64,000 nucleotides of DNA, taken from NCBI RefSeq assembly GCF_004803475.1, contig NZ_SRKY01000002.1:372001-436000 (forward strand). The letters are read 5' to 3'. This stretch comes from Aliishimia ponticola. Lineage in GTDB: Bacteria > Pseudomonadota > Alphaproteobacteria > Rhodobacterales > Rhodobacteraceae. Both the position numbers and the translations under genes were made by a program. Under the pieces are notes generated by a model. That model saw nothing but the letters and a program-made list of their open reading frames with translations. It was not told where the DNA came from and ran no database searches. Shown here one piece after another: positions 1 through 11,300 of this stretch. How positions within the stretch are numbered: the stretch's first letter is position 1; every line of letters starts with the position of its first letter.

Positions 1-824
1 CGCGGGTCGGCTTCGAAGTCGCCGCTTTCGATCAGGGCGCGCGCGTCACCTATCTGGGGCCGACGGGATCGCATATCGGCCACAAGGAGACCGTCAAAGA
101 CACAGCACGGGTTCTGGGCCGGATATATGATGCGATCGAATATCGCGGCTTTGGCCAAAGCGTGGTCGATCAGTTGGCGGAATATTCCGGTGTGCCGGTC
201 TATAACGGGCTGACCGATGAATTTCATCCGACGCAAATCCTCGCGGATTTCCTGACGATGCAGGAACATGTCGAGAAGCCGCTGCATCAGGTGGCCTTCG
301 CCTTTCTGGGGGACGCGGGCAACAACATGGGTGACAGCCTGCTGATTGGCGGGGCGAAGATGGGCATGGATGTGCGGCTATGTGCGCCCAAGGCGTGCTG
401 GCCGGACCAAAGCATCGTTGACGAGGCCAAGGCGACTGCGGCCGATACTGGGGCACGTCTGACCCTGACGGAAGATGTGGACGCAGCCGTGCAGGGGGCC
501 GATTTCATCTATACCGACGTGTGGGTGTCGATGGGCGAGCCGAAAGAGAAATGGGCCGAGAGGATCGCACTTCTGAAGCCCTATCAGGTCACGGCGGATG
601 TGATGGCGCGAACCGGCAACCCGCGCGCCCGCTTCATGCACTGCCTGCCTGCGTTCCATAATGCCGAAACCTCTGTCGGGGCGCAGATCAAGGCGGAATT
701 CGGTCTGGACGCGATGGAGGTCACGGAAGAGGTCTTCGAAAGCCCCGCCTCCATCGTCTTTGATCAGGCGGAAAACCGGATGCACACGATCAAGGCTGTT
801 CTGGTCGCAACTTTGGGGGATTGA
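1..824 (+). CDS. arcB: Ornithine carbamoyltransferase, catabolic type (5' truncated by the window edge)
   Basis: The reading frame is open from base 3 and encodes about 273 C-terminal residues. In the arginine deiminase route this enzyme phosphorolyses citrulline to ornithine and carbamoyl phosphate in the cytoplasm. Visible signatures are the [10 protein letters not shown] stretch after the missing carbamoyl-phosphate-binding STRTR motif, [13 protein letters not shown], and the ornithine/citrulline-site motif HCLPAFHN near position 640. Its stop lies 1 nt before the carbamate kinase ATG, so the two are translationally linked. That neighbour favours the catabolic arcB role over biosynthetic argF. 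The assignment to the OTC family is firm; the direction of the reaction is inferred from context. The start and the upstream arc genes lie outside the window. Confidence 0.93.
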   Translation, partial: RVGFEVAAFDQGARVTYLGPTGSHIGHKETVKDTARVLGRIYDAIEYRGFGQSVVDQLAEYSGVPVYNGLTDEFHPTQILADFLTMQEHVEKPLHQVAFAFLGDAGNNMGDSLLIGGAKMGMDVRLCAPKACWPDQSIVDEAKATAADTGARLTLTEDVDAAVQGADFIYTDVWVSMGEPKEKWAERIALLKPYQVTADVMARTGNPRARFMHCLPAFHNAETSVGAQIKAEFGLDAMEVTEEVFESPASIVFDQAENRMHTIKAVLVATLGD

Positions 825-825
825 G

Positions 826-3546
<2,721 letters not shown>

Positions 3547-3550
<4 letters not shown>

Positions 3551-3834
3551 GCCGCGATCCAGACAAACCCGCCGAAGACATCGCGCGGCACGCAAAGCGC
3601 ATGAAATCCTCGCGCGATCATCCGGGCCCCAGCCCGCTGCGTGGCATCGGGACGTTCGGGATGATCGGCTGGTCCATCGCGGTGCCGACAGTGGGCGGGG
3701 CGTTTCTGGGGCTGTGGCTGGACCATGCCGCGCCGCAACGCTTTTCGTGGACCATCGCCCTGATCCTTGGCGGCGTGGTGATCGGGGCATTCATCGCTGG
3801 CGCATGGGTCAGCAAGGAAGGAGGCGAGGAATGA
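3547..3834 (+). CDS. atpQ: N-ATPase accessory membrane subunit AtpQ
   Basis: The 95-aa protein has a basic, hydrophilic N-terminus of about 35 residues followed by two predicted membrane helices (roughly residues 36-58 and 66-88). It belongs to the AtpZ/AtpI-like small-membrane-protein group. A gene at this position, between atpC and atpR, is a hallmark of N-ATPase operons. Its function is not established; a role in assembly of the membrane sector is usually proposed. It overlaps both neighbours by 4 nt, indicating coupled translation. Confidence 0.85.
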
Positions 3835-4130
3835 TCGCATTGGATTGGGCCGCGTTCGGAATCGGCGGCGCTGCTGGCATCGCCATGAGCGTGGTGTTCT
3901 TCGCGGGACTGGCCCTTGGTATGCGGCGCGCCTTGCAGGGCGGACACGCGGTGAGAACGCTGGCAATCAGCGCGGCGCTGCGGATTTCGGCCCTTCTTGG
4001 GGCGGGCTGGCTTGTGGCGACCCATGTCGGGCCTTGGGGCTTTGCCGGATATGGTCTGGCCTTTTTCCTGTGCCGCCATATCGCAACGGTCATCGCCCGC
4101 GCCCCGCAGCCAGAGGGCAGCCCGAAATGA
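3831..4130 (+). CDS. atpR: N-ATPase accessory membrane subunit AtpR
   Basis: The 99-aa protein starts at the ATG preceded by AGGCGAGGA and overlaps the atpQ stop. It contains three hydrophobic segments (about residues 5-28, 44-62 and 70-86) with conserved arginines between or within them (MRRAL, LRISAL, CRHIATVIAR), as expected for the N-ATPase-specific AtpR family. AtpR has been proposed to interact with the carboxylates of the c subunit through membrane-embedded arginine, but this is not proven here. The frame overlaps atpB by 4 nt. Confidence 0.85.
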   Translation: MIALDWAAFGIGGAAGIAMSVVFFAGLALGMRRALQGGHAVRTLAISAALRISALLGAGWLVATHVGPWGFAGYGLAFFLCRHIATVIARAPQPEGSPK

Positions 4131-4822
4131 CATTGTCGCCCGACGAAATCACCATGTTAACCCTATGGGGCTTTGCGGTGAACGCGACCATTTTCTACAC
4201 GTGGATCGTGATGGCGGTGCTGACCGTGGCCTCCATGATCATCACCCGAAATCTGCGCGCCGACGTGCCGCCGAACCGCTGGCGCACCACGCTGGAGGTC
4301 ATCGTGCAGACGATCCAGGGCCAGATCGAAGAGATCGCGGGCGGGCCATCGCGGCATCTGATCTACTTCGCAGGCACGCTGTTTCTGTTCGTTGCGGCGT
4401 CCAATCTGCTGTTGGTCGTTCCCGGGTTCGAGCCGCCGACATCATCCTTGTCCACGACCACGGCGCTGGCGCTGTCCGTTCTGGTGGCTGTCCCGCTGTT
4501 CGGCATCACCAGCCGGGGGCTTGGGGGCTATCTCATGACCTATCTGCAACCTTCCTTCATCATGCTGCCGTTCAACATCATTTCGGAATTCTCACGCGGC
4601 ATTTCCCTCGCGATCCGTCTTTACGGCAACATCATGAGCGGCGCGGTCATCGCGGCCATCCTGCTGACCGTCGCGCCGTTCTTCTTTCCGGTGGTGATGG
4701 ACCTGCTTGGCCTGCTGACCGGCATGATCCAGGCCTACATCTTCGCCATCCTTGCCACCGTTTACATATCGAGCGCGACCGCGCCGCGAAAATCTTCAGA
4801 CCCACAGGAGGACACTCCATGA
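4127..4822 (+). CDS. atpB: N-ATPase subunit a
   Basis: This 231-aa polytopic membrane protein is the stator subunit that forms the ion half-channels against the c ring. The essential arginine is visible at R164 in the conserved segment SLAIRLYGNIMSG. The C-terminal segment contains the usual amphipathic helix (GLLTGMIQAYIFAILATVYIS). The protein is on the short side for subunit a, which is usual for the N-ATPase version. Start and stop overlap the flanking genes by 4 nt each. Confidence 0.93.
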   Translation: MTLSPDEITMLTLWGFAVNATIFYTWIVMAVLTVASMIITRNLRADVPPNRWRTTLEVIVQTIQGQIEEIAGGPSRHLIYFAGTLFLFVAASNLLLVVPGFEPPTSSLSTTTALALSVLVAVPLFGITSRGLGGYLMTYLQPSFIMLPFNIISEFSRGISLAIRLYGNIMSGAVIAAILLTVAPFFFPVVMDLLGLLTGMIQAYIFAILATVYISSATAPRKSSDPQEDTP

Positions 4823-5106
4823 CAGACCTCGCCATCATTGGTGCCATCTCCATTTTCACCGCCGGGCTGACCGTCTCCTTCGGGGCCATTGGCCCGGCGC
4901 TGGGGGAAGGCAAGGCCGCGTCCACGGCGTTGAATGCCATCGCGCAGCAACCCGACGCGGCTTCTACCTTGTCGCGCACGCTCTTCGTCAGCCTTGCGAT
5001 GATCGAGTCGACAGCGATCTACTGTTTCGTGGTTGCCATGATCCTGATCTTCGCCAACCCGTTCTGGAATGCAGCCGTGGAAGCCGCGGCGACGGCGGGC
5101 GGCTAA
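4819..5106 (+). CDS. atpE: N-ATPase subunit c (rotor ring)
   Basis: The 95-aa protein is a two-helix hairpin. The start is preceded by a strong CAGGAGG site and overlaps the atpB stop. The C-terminal helix has the ion-binding carboxylate E63 followed by S64, T65 and, four residues later, Y68, the set found in sodium-binding c subunits such as that of Ilyobacter. In the N-terminal helix the residue aligned without gaps to the sodium-ligand glutamine is glutamate E30 (GPALGEGKAA), so two carboxylates face the site. The polar loop is QQPDAA. Ion specificity cannot be read with certainty from the sequence. Confidence 0.93.
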   Translation: MTDLAIIGAISIFTAGLTVSFGAIGPALGEGKAASTALNAIAQQPDAASTLSRTLFVSLAMIESTAIYCFVVAMILIFANPFWNAAVEAAATAGG

Positions 5107-5110
5107 GCCA

Positions 5111-5866
5111 ATGTCCATCGACTGGATCACAGTTGCCGCACAGCTTGCCAATTTTCTGGTGCTTGTCTGGCTGCTCAAACGGTTTCTCTACCGGCCCATC
5201 CTTGATGGGATCGACGCGCGCGAGGCAGAGATCACCGCACGGATGGAAGTCGCGGCGCGCGCCAAGGAAGAGGCGAGCAGGGCTGAGACCGAATACCGAA
5301 ACCAGTTGGCGGCGCTTCAGTCCGAACAGGCGTCAGCGTCAGAGGCGGAGCGCAGAGCCGCGCAAAAGGAGAAAGACGCCCTGCTGTCCGAGGCCCGCGA
5401 GCGGATCGAACGCGAGCGCGCGGCATGGGCGACCCACCGCGACGACGAAACGCGCAACTTCGTGACAAAGCTGCACCGCGCGGGCGGGCAGGCGCTGTTG
5501 GAACTGACCCGCAAGGCGGTCTTCGATTTGGCCGATGAAACGCTTGAAGCGCGGATCGCAGCGCATCTTGCCGGTCAGATCGAAACGATGGACGGCAATC
5601 TGAAAAAGGCGGCAGGCAGCGCGCCCGATGCCGTGGTCCTGAGCCGCGCGCCGCTGGACCCATCGATCCAGCAGGAAATCCGCGCGGTATTGCAAGATCG
5701 GTTTGACGGGATTGCCGTGCGCTTTGACACCGACGCCACCCAATCGCCGGGGCTTGCCCTGCGTGTGGGCGGCGCGCAGCTGGCATGGACGGTGGACACC
5801 TATATCGACGATTTGGACACGCTGGTGACGGACCGTCTGACAAACGCCCTTGAGGCGAAGCTGTGA
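5111..5866 (+). CDS. atpF: N-ATPase subunit b with extended, delta-like C-terminus
   Basis: The 251-aa protein has one N-terminal membrane helix (about residues 5-27), a long charged coiled-coil region (about 30-160) and an additional C-terminal domain (about 175-251). Ordinary b subunits are about 160-180 aa. N-ATPase operons lack a separate delta gene, and the C-terminal stretch containing [18 protein letters not shown] resembles the end of delta subunits (a GG-x-x-x-x-G/D-x-S type hairpin), so it probably does the job of delta in holding F1. That last point is inference. The stop overlaps the GTG start of atpA. Confidence 0.9.
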   Translation: MSIDWITVAAQLANFLVLVWLLKRFLYRPILDGIDAREAEITARMEVAARAKEEASRAETEYRNQLAALQSEQASASEAERRAAQKEKDALLSEARERIERERAAWATHRDDETRNFVTKLHRAGGQALLELTRKAVFDLADETLEARIAAHLAGQIETMDGNLKKAAGSAPDAVVLSRAPLDPSIQQEIRAVLQDRFDGIAVRFDTDATQSPGLALRVGGAQLAWTVDTYIDDLDTLVTDRLTNALEAKL

Positions 5867-7410
5867 CCGCGATGCGTAACGCTGCCGACATTCACCCGAT
5901 GGAGCCGGACGACCTGTTGCAGCTGGTGCTGCAAAGCCCATCGCCCGCGCCGCGCCTGAGCGAGGTGGGCGAAGTCGCCGAAGCGGGTGACGGGATCGCC
6001 GTTGTTTCCGGGCTGGACCGGGCATTGTCCGACGAGGTGCTGGAATTTGAAAGCGGTGTGCAGGGGATCGTGCTTGACCTTGAGCCGGGCCGGTTGGGCG
6101 TGGTCTTGCTGGGCGCGTCTGACCGGGTCGCGGTTGGAGAGCGGGTGTTCAGATCGCACCGCGTCGTCAGCACATGGGTCGGTGACGGTCTGTTGGGCCG
6201 GGTCGTGGACGCGCTGGGCAATCCGACCGATGGTAAAGGCCCGTCCAAAGCCGACATGCTGCGCCCGGTGGAGGCAGAAGCCCCTGACATCCTTGCGCGC
6301 AGGGCAATTTCACGGCCTTTGGCCACCGGGCTCAAGGCCATCGATGCGGCGGTGCCGATTGGTCTTGGCCAGCGCCAGTTGGTGATCGGTGACCGGCAGA
6401 CGGGCAAGACATCCATCTGTGTCGATGCGATCCTGAACCAGAAATCCACCGATGTGATCTGCATCTATTGCGCCATCGGTCAGCGGGGCGACGCGGTCGC
6501 CAAGGTGATCAACGCCATTCGCGCGGGCGGTCTGACGGACCGGACGATCGTCATGGCGGCCGGGGACGAAGAGGCGGCGGGCCTGTCCTATGTCGCGCCC
6601 TATGCCGCGACGGCCATGGCGGAGTATTTCTCGGGGCAGGGCAAGGACGTTTTGCTTGTGTTCGACGATCTCACGCACCATGCCCGATCCTACCGCGAGC
6701 TATCGCTGCTGTTGCGCCGTCCGCCGGGGCGCGAAGCATTCCCCGGTGACATTTTCTATATCCATGCCCGGCTTCTTGAACGGGCGGGGCAGTTCACCGA
6801 AACGGCTGGTGGCGGGTCGATCACGGCGCTGGCGGTCGTTGAAACGCAGGCGGAAAACCTGTCGGCCTATATCCCGACCAACCTTATCTCCATCACCGAT
6901 GGGCAGGTCTACTTGTCGCCCCATCTTGTGCGCAAGAACCAGTTTCCCGCCGTCGATCTTGGCAAATCGGTCAGCCGGGTCGGTGGCAAGGCGCAAAGCC
7001 CGGCCTTCCGGTCGGTGGCGGGCAACCTGCGCGTGACCCTGTCACAGTTTGAAGAGCTTGAAGATTTCGCCCGGTTCGGCACGCGGTTGGATGACGCGAC
7101 CCGCGCGCGGCTCACCCGCGGCGCTGCGGTGCGCACTGCGCTGCGCCAAGCCGAACGCGATCCGATGAGCGCGGTGGAACAGCTTGCCATTCTGACGGCG
7201 GCAAATGACGGGGCGCTGGACGGGCTGGCGGAGGGCGGCGCCGACAAGGTCATGCAGCATATCCGGGGCGCGGCGCGCCGCGATCTGGCGGACATTGCTG
7301 AAACGATCCTGAACGGGGCCGGGCTGGACGAGGAGGCGCATCGCCGGATGCGGGCCATCGGGCAGCATGCGCGCGCAGCGATGGAGAGGCCAGATGCCAC
7401 AGACGCTTGA
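5863..7410 (+). CDS. atpA: N-ATPase subunit alpha
   Basis: The 515-aa protein is the non-catalytic nucleotide-binding F1 subunit. Walker A is GDRQTGKT near residues 176-183, and [11 protein letters not shown] and SRVGGKAQ follow at the expected distances. The GTG at 5863 overlaps the atpF stop; an in-frame ATG lies at 5872 and could also serve. The extreme C-terminus overlaps atpG by 17 nt, unlike the housekeeping operon where alpha and gamma are spaced. Confidence 0.93.
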   Translation: MTAMRNAADIHPMEPDDLLQLVLQSPSPAPRLSEVGEVAEAGDGIAVVSGLDRALSDEVLEFESGVQGIVLDLEPGRLGVVLLGASDRVAVGERVFRSHRVVSTWVGDGLLGRVVDALGNPTDGKGPSKADMLRPVEAEAPDILARRAISRPLATGLKAIDAAVPIGLGQRQLVIGDRQTGKTSICVDAILNQKSTDVICIYCAIGQRGDAVAKVINAIRAGGLTDRTIVMAAGDEEAAGLSYVAPYAATAMAEYFSGQGKDVLLVFDDLTHHARSYRELSLLLRRPPGREAFPGDIFYIHARLLERAGQFTETAGGGSITALAVVETQAENLSAYIPTNLISITDGQVYLSPHLVRKNQFPAVDLGKSVSRVGGKAQSPAFRSVAGNLRVTLSQFEELEDFARFGTRLDDATRARLTRGAAVRTALRQAERDPMSAVEQLAILTAANDGALDGLAEGGADKVMQHIRGAARRDLADIAETILNGAGLDEEAHRRMRAIGQHARAAMERPDATDA

Positions 7411-8311
7411 AGACCTGACGCGCCAAATGGGTAGCATGTCGAGCATTCATAGTGTCGTACGCACCATGAAGACGCTGTCGGTCATCAACTCTGCGCCCTA
7501 TGAGCGTGCGGGCCAAGCGATCGAGGCATATAACCAGATCGTCAAGGACGGGCTGCATGCCTTCGTCCGGGCGGCGGGCCTGATGGACGGGGCAAGCGAG
7601 ACACCCGGGGCCGTGGGCGCGCATGTGCTTGTTGTCTTTGGCTCCGATCATGGGCTGTGCGGAAATTACAACGAGGTGCTGGCGGCGACGGTCGCGCGGT
7701 CGATCAAGGACAGGGACGGCGACGGGCCGACGGTTCTTTGTGTTGGGGCGCAGATGGCCGATGCGCTTGCCGATCAGTCGATCCTGCATGACGGTCTGTT
7801 TCTGCCCCCGGCTTCCGTTGACGGGATCGGGCGGCTCGCAAATGCGCTGACGCGGCATCTGGATGACATCCGGCGCGATGCGGCTCCGGCTGAAATTGCC
7901 GTCGATCTTGCCTATACCGCCCGCAGCGATGGCGGCGCGCAGGAACAGCACATCCTGCCGCTTCTTCCGTTGAACACGGCGCTCTTGCACGAGTTGCAGG
8001 CCCGGCCATGGTCCTCGCGCACGCTTCCCACCTTTACCGCGCCCCCTGCCGAACTGTTTCAGGCGCTGATCCGGGGCTATCTGTTCTCGACCCTGTTCAA
8101 GGCATCGGCAGAGGCGATGGTGTCCGAAAATGCCGCGCGGCTTGCGTTGATGAGCCAGGCAGAGCAATCGGTCGAGGATCGGCTGGATGATCTGAAGGCA
8201 GAGGCGAACACGCTGCGACAAAGCGGTATTACCTCTGAACTTCTGGACGTGATTATCGGTTTCGAGGCGCTGAAGAAGCCCCGCAAGAACAGTAAGGCCA
8301 AGGCCAGCTAG
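7394..8311 (+). CDS. atpG: N-ATPase subunit gamma
   Basis: The 305-aa protein is the central rotor shaft. The N-terminal helix begins [26 protein letters not shown], comparable to the I-x-S-I-x-x-T-x-K-I-T-x-A-M-x-x-V helix of gamma subunits but divergent. The Rossmann core contains [15 protein letters not shown], equivalent to the SDRGLCG motif, and the C-terminal helix contains [21 protein letters not shown]. The ATG at 7394 has GGAGAGG eight bases upstream. It is the last gene of the operon; a Crp/Fnr-type gene faces it. Confidence 0.9.
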   Translation: MPQTLEDLTRQMGSMSSIHSVVRTMKTLSVINSAPYERAGQAIEAYNQIVKDGLHAFVRAAGLMDGASETPGAVGAHVLVVFGSDHGLCGNYNEVLAATVARSIKDRDGDGPTVLCVGAQMADALADQSILHDGLFLPPASVDGIGRLANALTRHLDDIRRDAAPAEIAVDLAYTARSDGGAQEQHILPLLPLNTALLHELQARPWSSRTLPTFTAPPAELFQALIRGYLFSTLFKASAEAMVSENAARLALMSQAEQSVEDRLDDLKAEANTLRQSGITSELLDVIIGFEALKKPRKNSKAKAS

Positions 8312-8397
8312 CGCCGCCGCGCGTGGGCCGGTGCGTCAAACGTGGCAGTGCCGGGATTTGCGATCGCCCCGGTATGCACGGCCCAGACCCGGTTGCA

Positions 8398-9066
8398 TCA
8401 AACAGGCTTGATGTTGGGAAGGGCCGCCAAATTCCCCTTGGGATCGTCGACGATGCGGTATTTTTCGCAGGATTTCAGCTCAATCAGCCCCGCTCGCTTG
8501 AGATGGCTGAAGGCGCGGCTTACCGCCTCTGTCGACAGGCCGATATGGTCGCCGATATCGCGCCGGCACATGGGCAGCACGACGAAGCCGGACGTTGGGC
8601 GCTTGGCGGCGTAATCCTGCAGGAAGTGAAGCAGCCGATCCGGCCCTTTCGACTTCGACAGCATCAGCAACTGCCGCTCTCTTTCCGCAAGAAGGCCGCG
8701 CACCCAGGCTCTGATCTCGTGTCTCAGGGCAACATTGACGGCAAGTTCTTGTTCAAGAATTGATTTCGGCATGGATTTCACGATGACGTGGTCCACCGCT
8801 TCGGCGGTGAAATGCCAGTAATCCATATCCGTTATGCCAACCACCTCACCTTTTCTCTGGAAGGAAAAGATCTGGCGACTGCCGTCCGCGTCGATGGTGC
8901 AACAGCGGACCGTTCCAGAGGCAACGAGGTATACCGCGTCCGCAGGTTCCCCATGAAGCAGCAAGGTGCTGTTCGTCTGGAAGTGCTGTTCGAATGAATG
9001 ACGCGCGAACAGCGAAAGCACTTCGGACTGGTCGGTTTTGCACGGCTGCGGGTTCATTTCGGGCAT
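8398..9066 (-). CDS. Crp/Fnr-family transcriptional regulator (FixK-like)
   Basis: The protein is about 222 aa from the ATG at 9066; an open frame reaches a GTG at 9183, but the extra residues look non-native. An N-terminal cNMP-binding-like beta roll (about residues 20-130) is followed by a dimerisation helix and a winged helix-turn-helix with MCRRDIGDHIGLSTEAVSRAFSHLK. The recognition helix has the E-x-x-S-R pattern of Fnr/FixK regulators that read TTGAT-N4-ATCAA. There is no N-terminal cysteine cluster, so it is unlikely to hold the oxygen-sensing [4Fe-4S] centre of Fnr. A cysteine directly before the HTH could be redox-active. Lying convergent to arc/N-ATPase, it is a plausible but unproven regulator of them. 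Confidence 0.85.
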   Translation of the reverse strand: MPEMNPQPCKTDQSEVLSLFARHSFEQHFQTNSTLLLHGEPADAVYLVASGTVRCCTIDADGSRQIFSFQRKGEVVGITDMDYWHFTAEAVDHVIVKSMPKSILEQELAVNVALRHEIRAWVRGLLAERERQLLMLSKSKGPDRLLHFLQDYAAKRPTSGFVVLPMCRRDIGDHIGLSTEAVSRAFSHLKRAGLIELKSCEKYRIVDDPKGNLAALPNIKPV

Positions 9067-9453
9067 GTGGCCAGCGGCGCTGGGTGACAGATGCCTCAGC
9101 GGCACGGCTTTTGACCCGATTGAAGGCTGTTCGCGTAGCGGATCGCCTTGCGGTCTTTTGATTATCCCAGTCACGTGTCCCACCTGTTCCGAGGGTCTGG
9201 GTTCTTCGCTGGATGCGCCGCATACGCAAGTGGCCTCTTGCCACGGGCAATATTTACGACCAAAGCCCCCTTGTGGCGCGTTGGTTTTCCGACTGGTATG
9301 AATGCGGCGAGGCGTCGAACAACCCTCAGCATGTAATGTATACGTTTCTTAACACACTTAAAGTGATTCACGGTGAATCCGTTCGGATGGGAGCCGAGTA
9401 AAACCCCCGTAGAGGCGGGGAGAAGGTTGGGATCGATATTGGATTTAAGGCAT
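9067..9453. other. Divergent intergenic region between the Crp/Fnr gene and the TolB/TPR gene
   Basis: About 390 bp hold no gene that I accept if the two ATG starts are right. The GC content drops in 9320-9370. A perfect odd palindrome is present at 9365-9379. No TTGAT-N4-ATCAA box was found. Both flanking frames have longer GTG-initiated alternatives reaching into this region (9183 minus, 9373 plus). Confidence 0.5.
9365..9379. promoter_or_regulatory. Perfect 15-bp palindrome, candidate operator
   Basis: The sequence GATTCACGGTGAATC is a perfect inverted repeat of 7 + 1 + 7 bases. It lies about 75 bp upstream of the preferred ATG of the TolB/TPR gene and overlaps an alternative GTG start. 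It could be the site of a dimeric regulator. No second copy was noticed in the window. Confidence 0.35.
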
Positions 9454-10398
9454 ATGTCCGTGCCCTCTGGCGACATCGTGCGCACGCATCTGGCGCGGAT
9501 TGCCGACAGTCGGCAGTTTCGCAATGCGCCGCGCCTTTCCCGCTTTCTGATTTATGTTGTGGAACAAAGTCTTGCCGGGAATTCAGACCGGCTGAAGGGC
9601 TATTCGATCGGGCTGGAAGTCTTCGACAAGGAGCCGAATTTCGATCCGCAGACCGATACCATCGTTCGGGTTCAGGCGCGTGCGCTGCGCCAGAAGCTGG
9701 AGGAGTATTACCTGCAAGACGGCGCAAGCGACTTATTGCGCATCGTCATTCCCAAGGGGCGGTATGAGCCGGTATTTTACGCGGTTTCGCAACAGCCCGA
9801 CCCGGCGCAGGCTGCGTCCCAGCCCATGGATGCCGAAGAACTTCCGCAGGCCAAGCCGTCTGATCGGCCTAGTATCGCGGTATTGCCCTTTGAGTGCATC
9901 GGGCTGGGCGCGGATTGCGCATCCATGGGGCTTGCTCTGACCGAAGGCCTTATTTCCGAACTGTCCCGGTTCCGCGGGCTGTCCGTCATGTCGCGCGCCA
10001 CGACGGAGAACGCGAAATTGGTCGGGCTGAGTATTCGGCAGATTTATCAGCGCTTTCGCCCCGATTTCGTTTTGCAAGGCGGCTACCGCATTCGCAATGC
10101 GCGGATCGAAGCGCATGTCCAGATCATCGACGCGGCTGCCGACAAGGTTCTGACGACGGAACGGTTCGACATTCGCAGCGACACTAACAAGATGTATGAC
10201 GTGCAAGATGAATTGGTGGCGCGTATCGCGGCGCGCTTCGGGGTCGAACATGGTCCCATCGGGCGTTATGCGCAGCGTCAACTGGGCGCGCCCGCATCCG
10301 TCAAGTGGCACAGTTATGCATGGCTTTCCCGGTATTATGAGCGCGGCGCGCAACTGGATCAAACGGGCCGGGATGAGGTCACGGGGGGTCTGGAATAA
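9454..10398 (+). CDS. TolB-like/TPR protein, N-terminal portion ending at an in-frame TAA
   Basis: This part encodes about 314 aa. Residues 10-100 carry the conserved module SRFLIYVVEQSLAGNSDRLKGYSIGLEVFD through FDPQTDTIVRVQARALRQKLEEYY, which in many proteobacterial 'adenylate cyclase-like' proteins precedes a TolB-type domain. Residues about 130-260 look TolB-like (SIAVLPFECIGLGADCASMGLALTEGLISELSRF). The frame stops at TAA 10396-10398, and the next codons in the same frame continue the expected TPR domain. The gene therefore looks broken by a single nonsense change, or two polypeptides are made. A GTG at 9373 is an alternative start. The biochemical function is unknown. Confidence 0.75.
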   Translation: MSVPSGDIVRTHLARIADSRQFRNAPRLSRFLIYVVEQSLAGNSDRLKGYSIGLEVFDKEPNFDPQTDTIVRVQARALRQKLEEYYLQDGASDLLRIVIPKGRYEPVFYAVSQQPDPAQAASQPMDAEELPQAKPSDRPSIAVLPFECIGLGADCASMGLALTEGLISELSRFRGLSVMSRATTENAKLVGLSIRQIYQRFRPDFVLQGGYRIRNARIEAHVQIIDAAADKVLTTERFDIRSDTNKMYDVQDELVARIAARFGVEHGPIGRYAQRQLGAPASVKWHSYAWLSRYYERGAQLDQTGRDEVTGGLE

Positions 10399-11067
10399 GT
10401 GATCGCCCAAGACCCCAGCCTGGCCGACGCGCATGCCGCGCTTGCGATGATCGAAATCGAAAACTTCAGAACCATGACAGCCGATGTCGGTGACCCGCGA
10501 AAGCTGGACCGTGCGACGCAACATGCGGTGCAGGCGGTTCGGCGCGACCCTCTCAGCGCGACCGGGCATCTGGCGCTGGCTCTTGCCAACTTTCATGCCA
10601 AGCGGTTCGTCGATTTTCGCGCCTCGGCAAAGCGGGCATTGCTGCTGAACCCATGCCATTCGGATATGCTGGCAATGCTGGGCATGTGTTTTGTGCGCCG
10701 CGCGCAGTGGGATGAGGGGATGCCGCTGGTCGAGCGCGCGCTCGTCCTCGATCCGCTTTGCCCCGATTGGTATCACATGCCAAAGGCGATGTTCCTGATG
10801 ATGACCAAGGGACCGGAAGAGGCCATCGCCGAATACAAGAAGCGCCCCATGCCGGATTTCTTCGCCTATCATGCCATCTTGCTTTGGTTCCATGTCGAGG
10901 TGGGGGACATGTCGTGGGCGGAGTTCGAAAAGACTCTGCTGCTTCAGGCGGCTCCCGACGCGGAAAGTTTCATGAAACGGTATTTTGACGCTATTTGCCT
11001 GTGTGACGACATTGCGGAGCGGGCGCTTGCCGCCTTTGCGCGGGTCGGGCTGCGCATCACCGGATAA
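10399..11067 (+). CDS. TPR-containing C-terminal portion of the split TolB/TPR protein
   Basis: This region is in the same frame as the preceding portion and begins with GTG directly after its TAA. It encodes 222 aa of TPR-type helical repeats: VIAQDPSLADAHAALAMIEIE, then AVRRDPLSATGHLALALANFH, RALLLNPCHSDMLAMLGMCFV and RALVLDPLCPDWYHM. Intact homologues have the N-terminal, TolB-like and TPR parts in one chain of about 560-600 aa, matching 314 + 1 + 222 plus the N-terminal uncertainty. No ribosome-binding site is visible for the GTG, so independent translation would need reinitiation or stop-codon readthrough. Confidence 0.65.
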   Translation: MIAQDPSLADAHAALAMIEIENFRTMTADVGDPRKLDRATQHAVQAVRRDPLSATGHLALALANFHAKRFVDFRASAKRALLLNPCHSDMLAMLGMCFVRRAQWDEGMPLVERALVLDPLCPDWYHMPKAMFLMMTKGPEEAIAEYKKRPMPDFFAYHAILLWFHVEVGDMSWAEFEKTLLLQAAPDAESFMKRYFDAICLCDDIAERALAAFARVGLRITG

Positions 11068-11300
11068 CGGCCCGGACGCGGGCAACGTGTCTGCACGCGG
11101 CAAGTCCGGCTGACCCCAATCAGATTGGCTCATGGTGGCGGATGCGCTTGCGAAAATAGCGGACGATCCGCGAATTGACCAAACGCAATTCGGGACGGCC
11201 TGTCCTTTGCATATTGGCCACGCAATCGCCGCCGCGCCGGTTCGCCGGACAGCGGCAGCTTTCGTGAAACAGACGATTCATCGCCTTGCAGGAGAGCCAA

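Noticed and set aside
661-825. Upstream extension of the carbamate kinase frame into arcB
   Set aside because: The extension overlaps arcB out of frame, and the residues are unlike any kinase N-terminus.
9067-9183. GTG-initiated N-terminal extension of the Crp/Fnr protein
   Set aside because: The extra 39 residues have no family similarity and the upstream sequence shows no clear ribosome-binding site; the ATG at 9066 gives a typical length.
9067-9453. Possible Fnr/FixK box (TTGAC-CCGA-TTGAA near 9110 and TTGATTATCCCA near 9160)
   Set aside because: Neither fits TTGAT-N4-ATCAA in both half-sites; the match is too weak to call.
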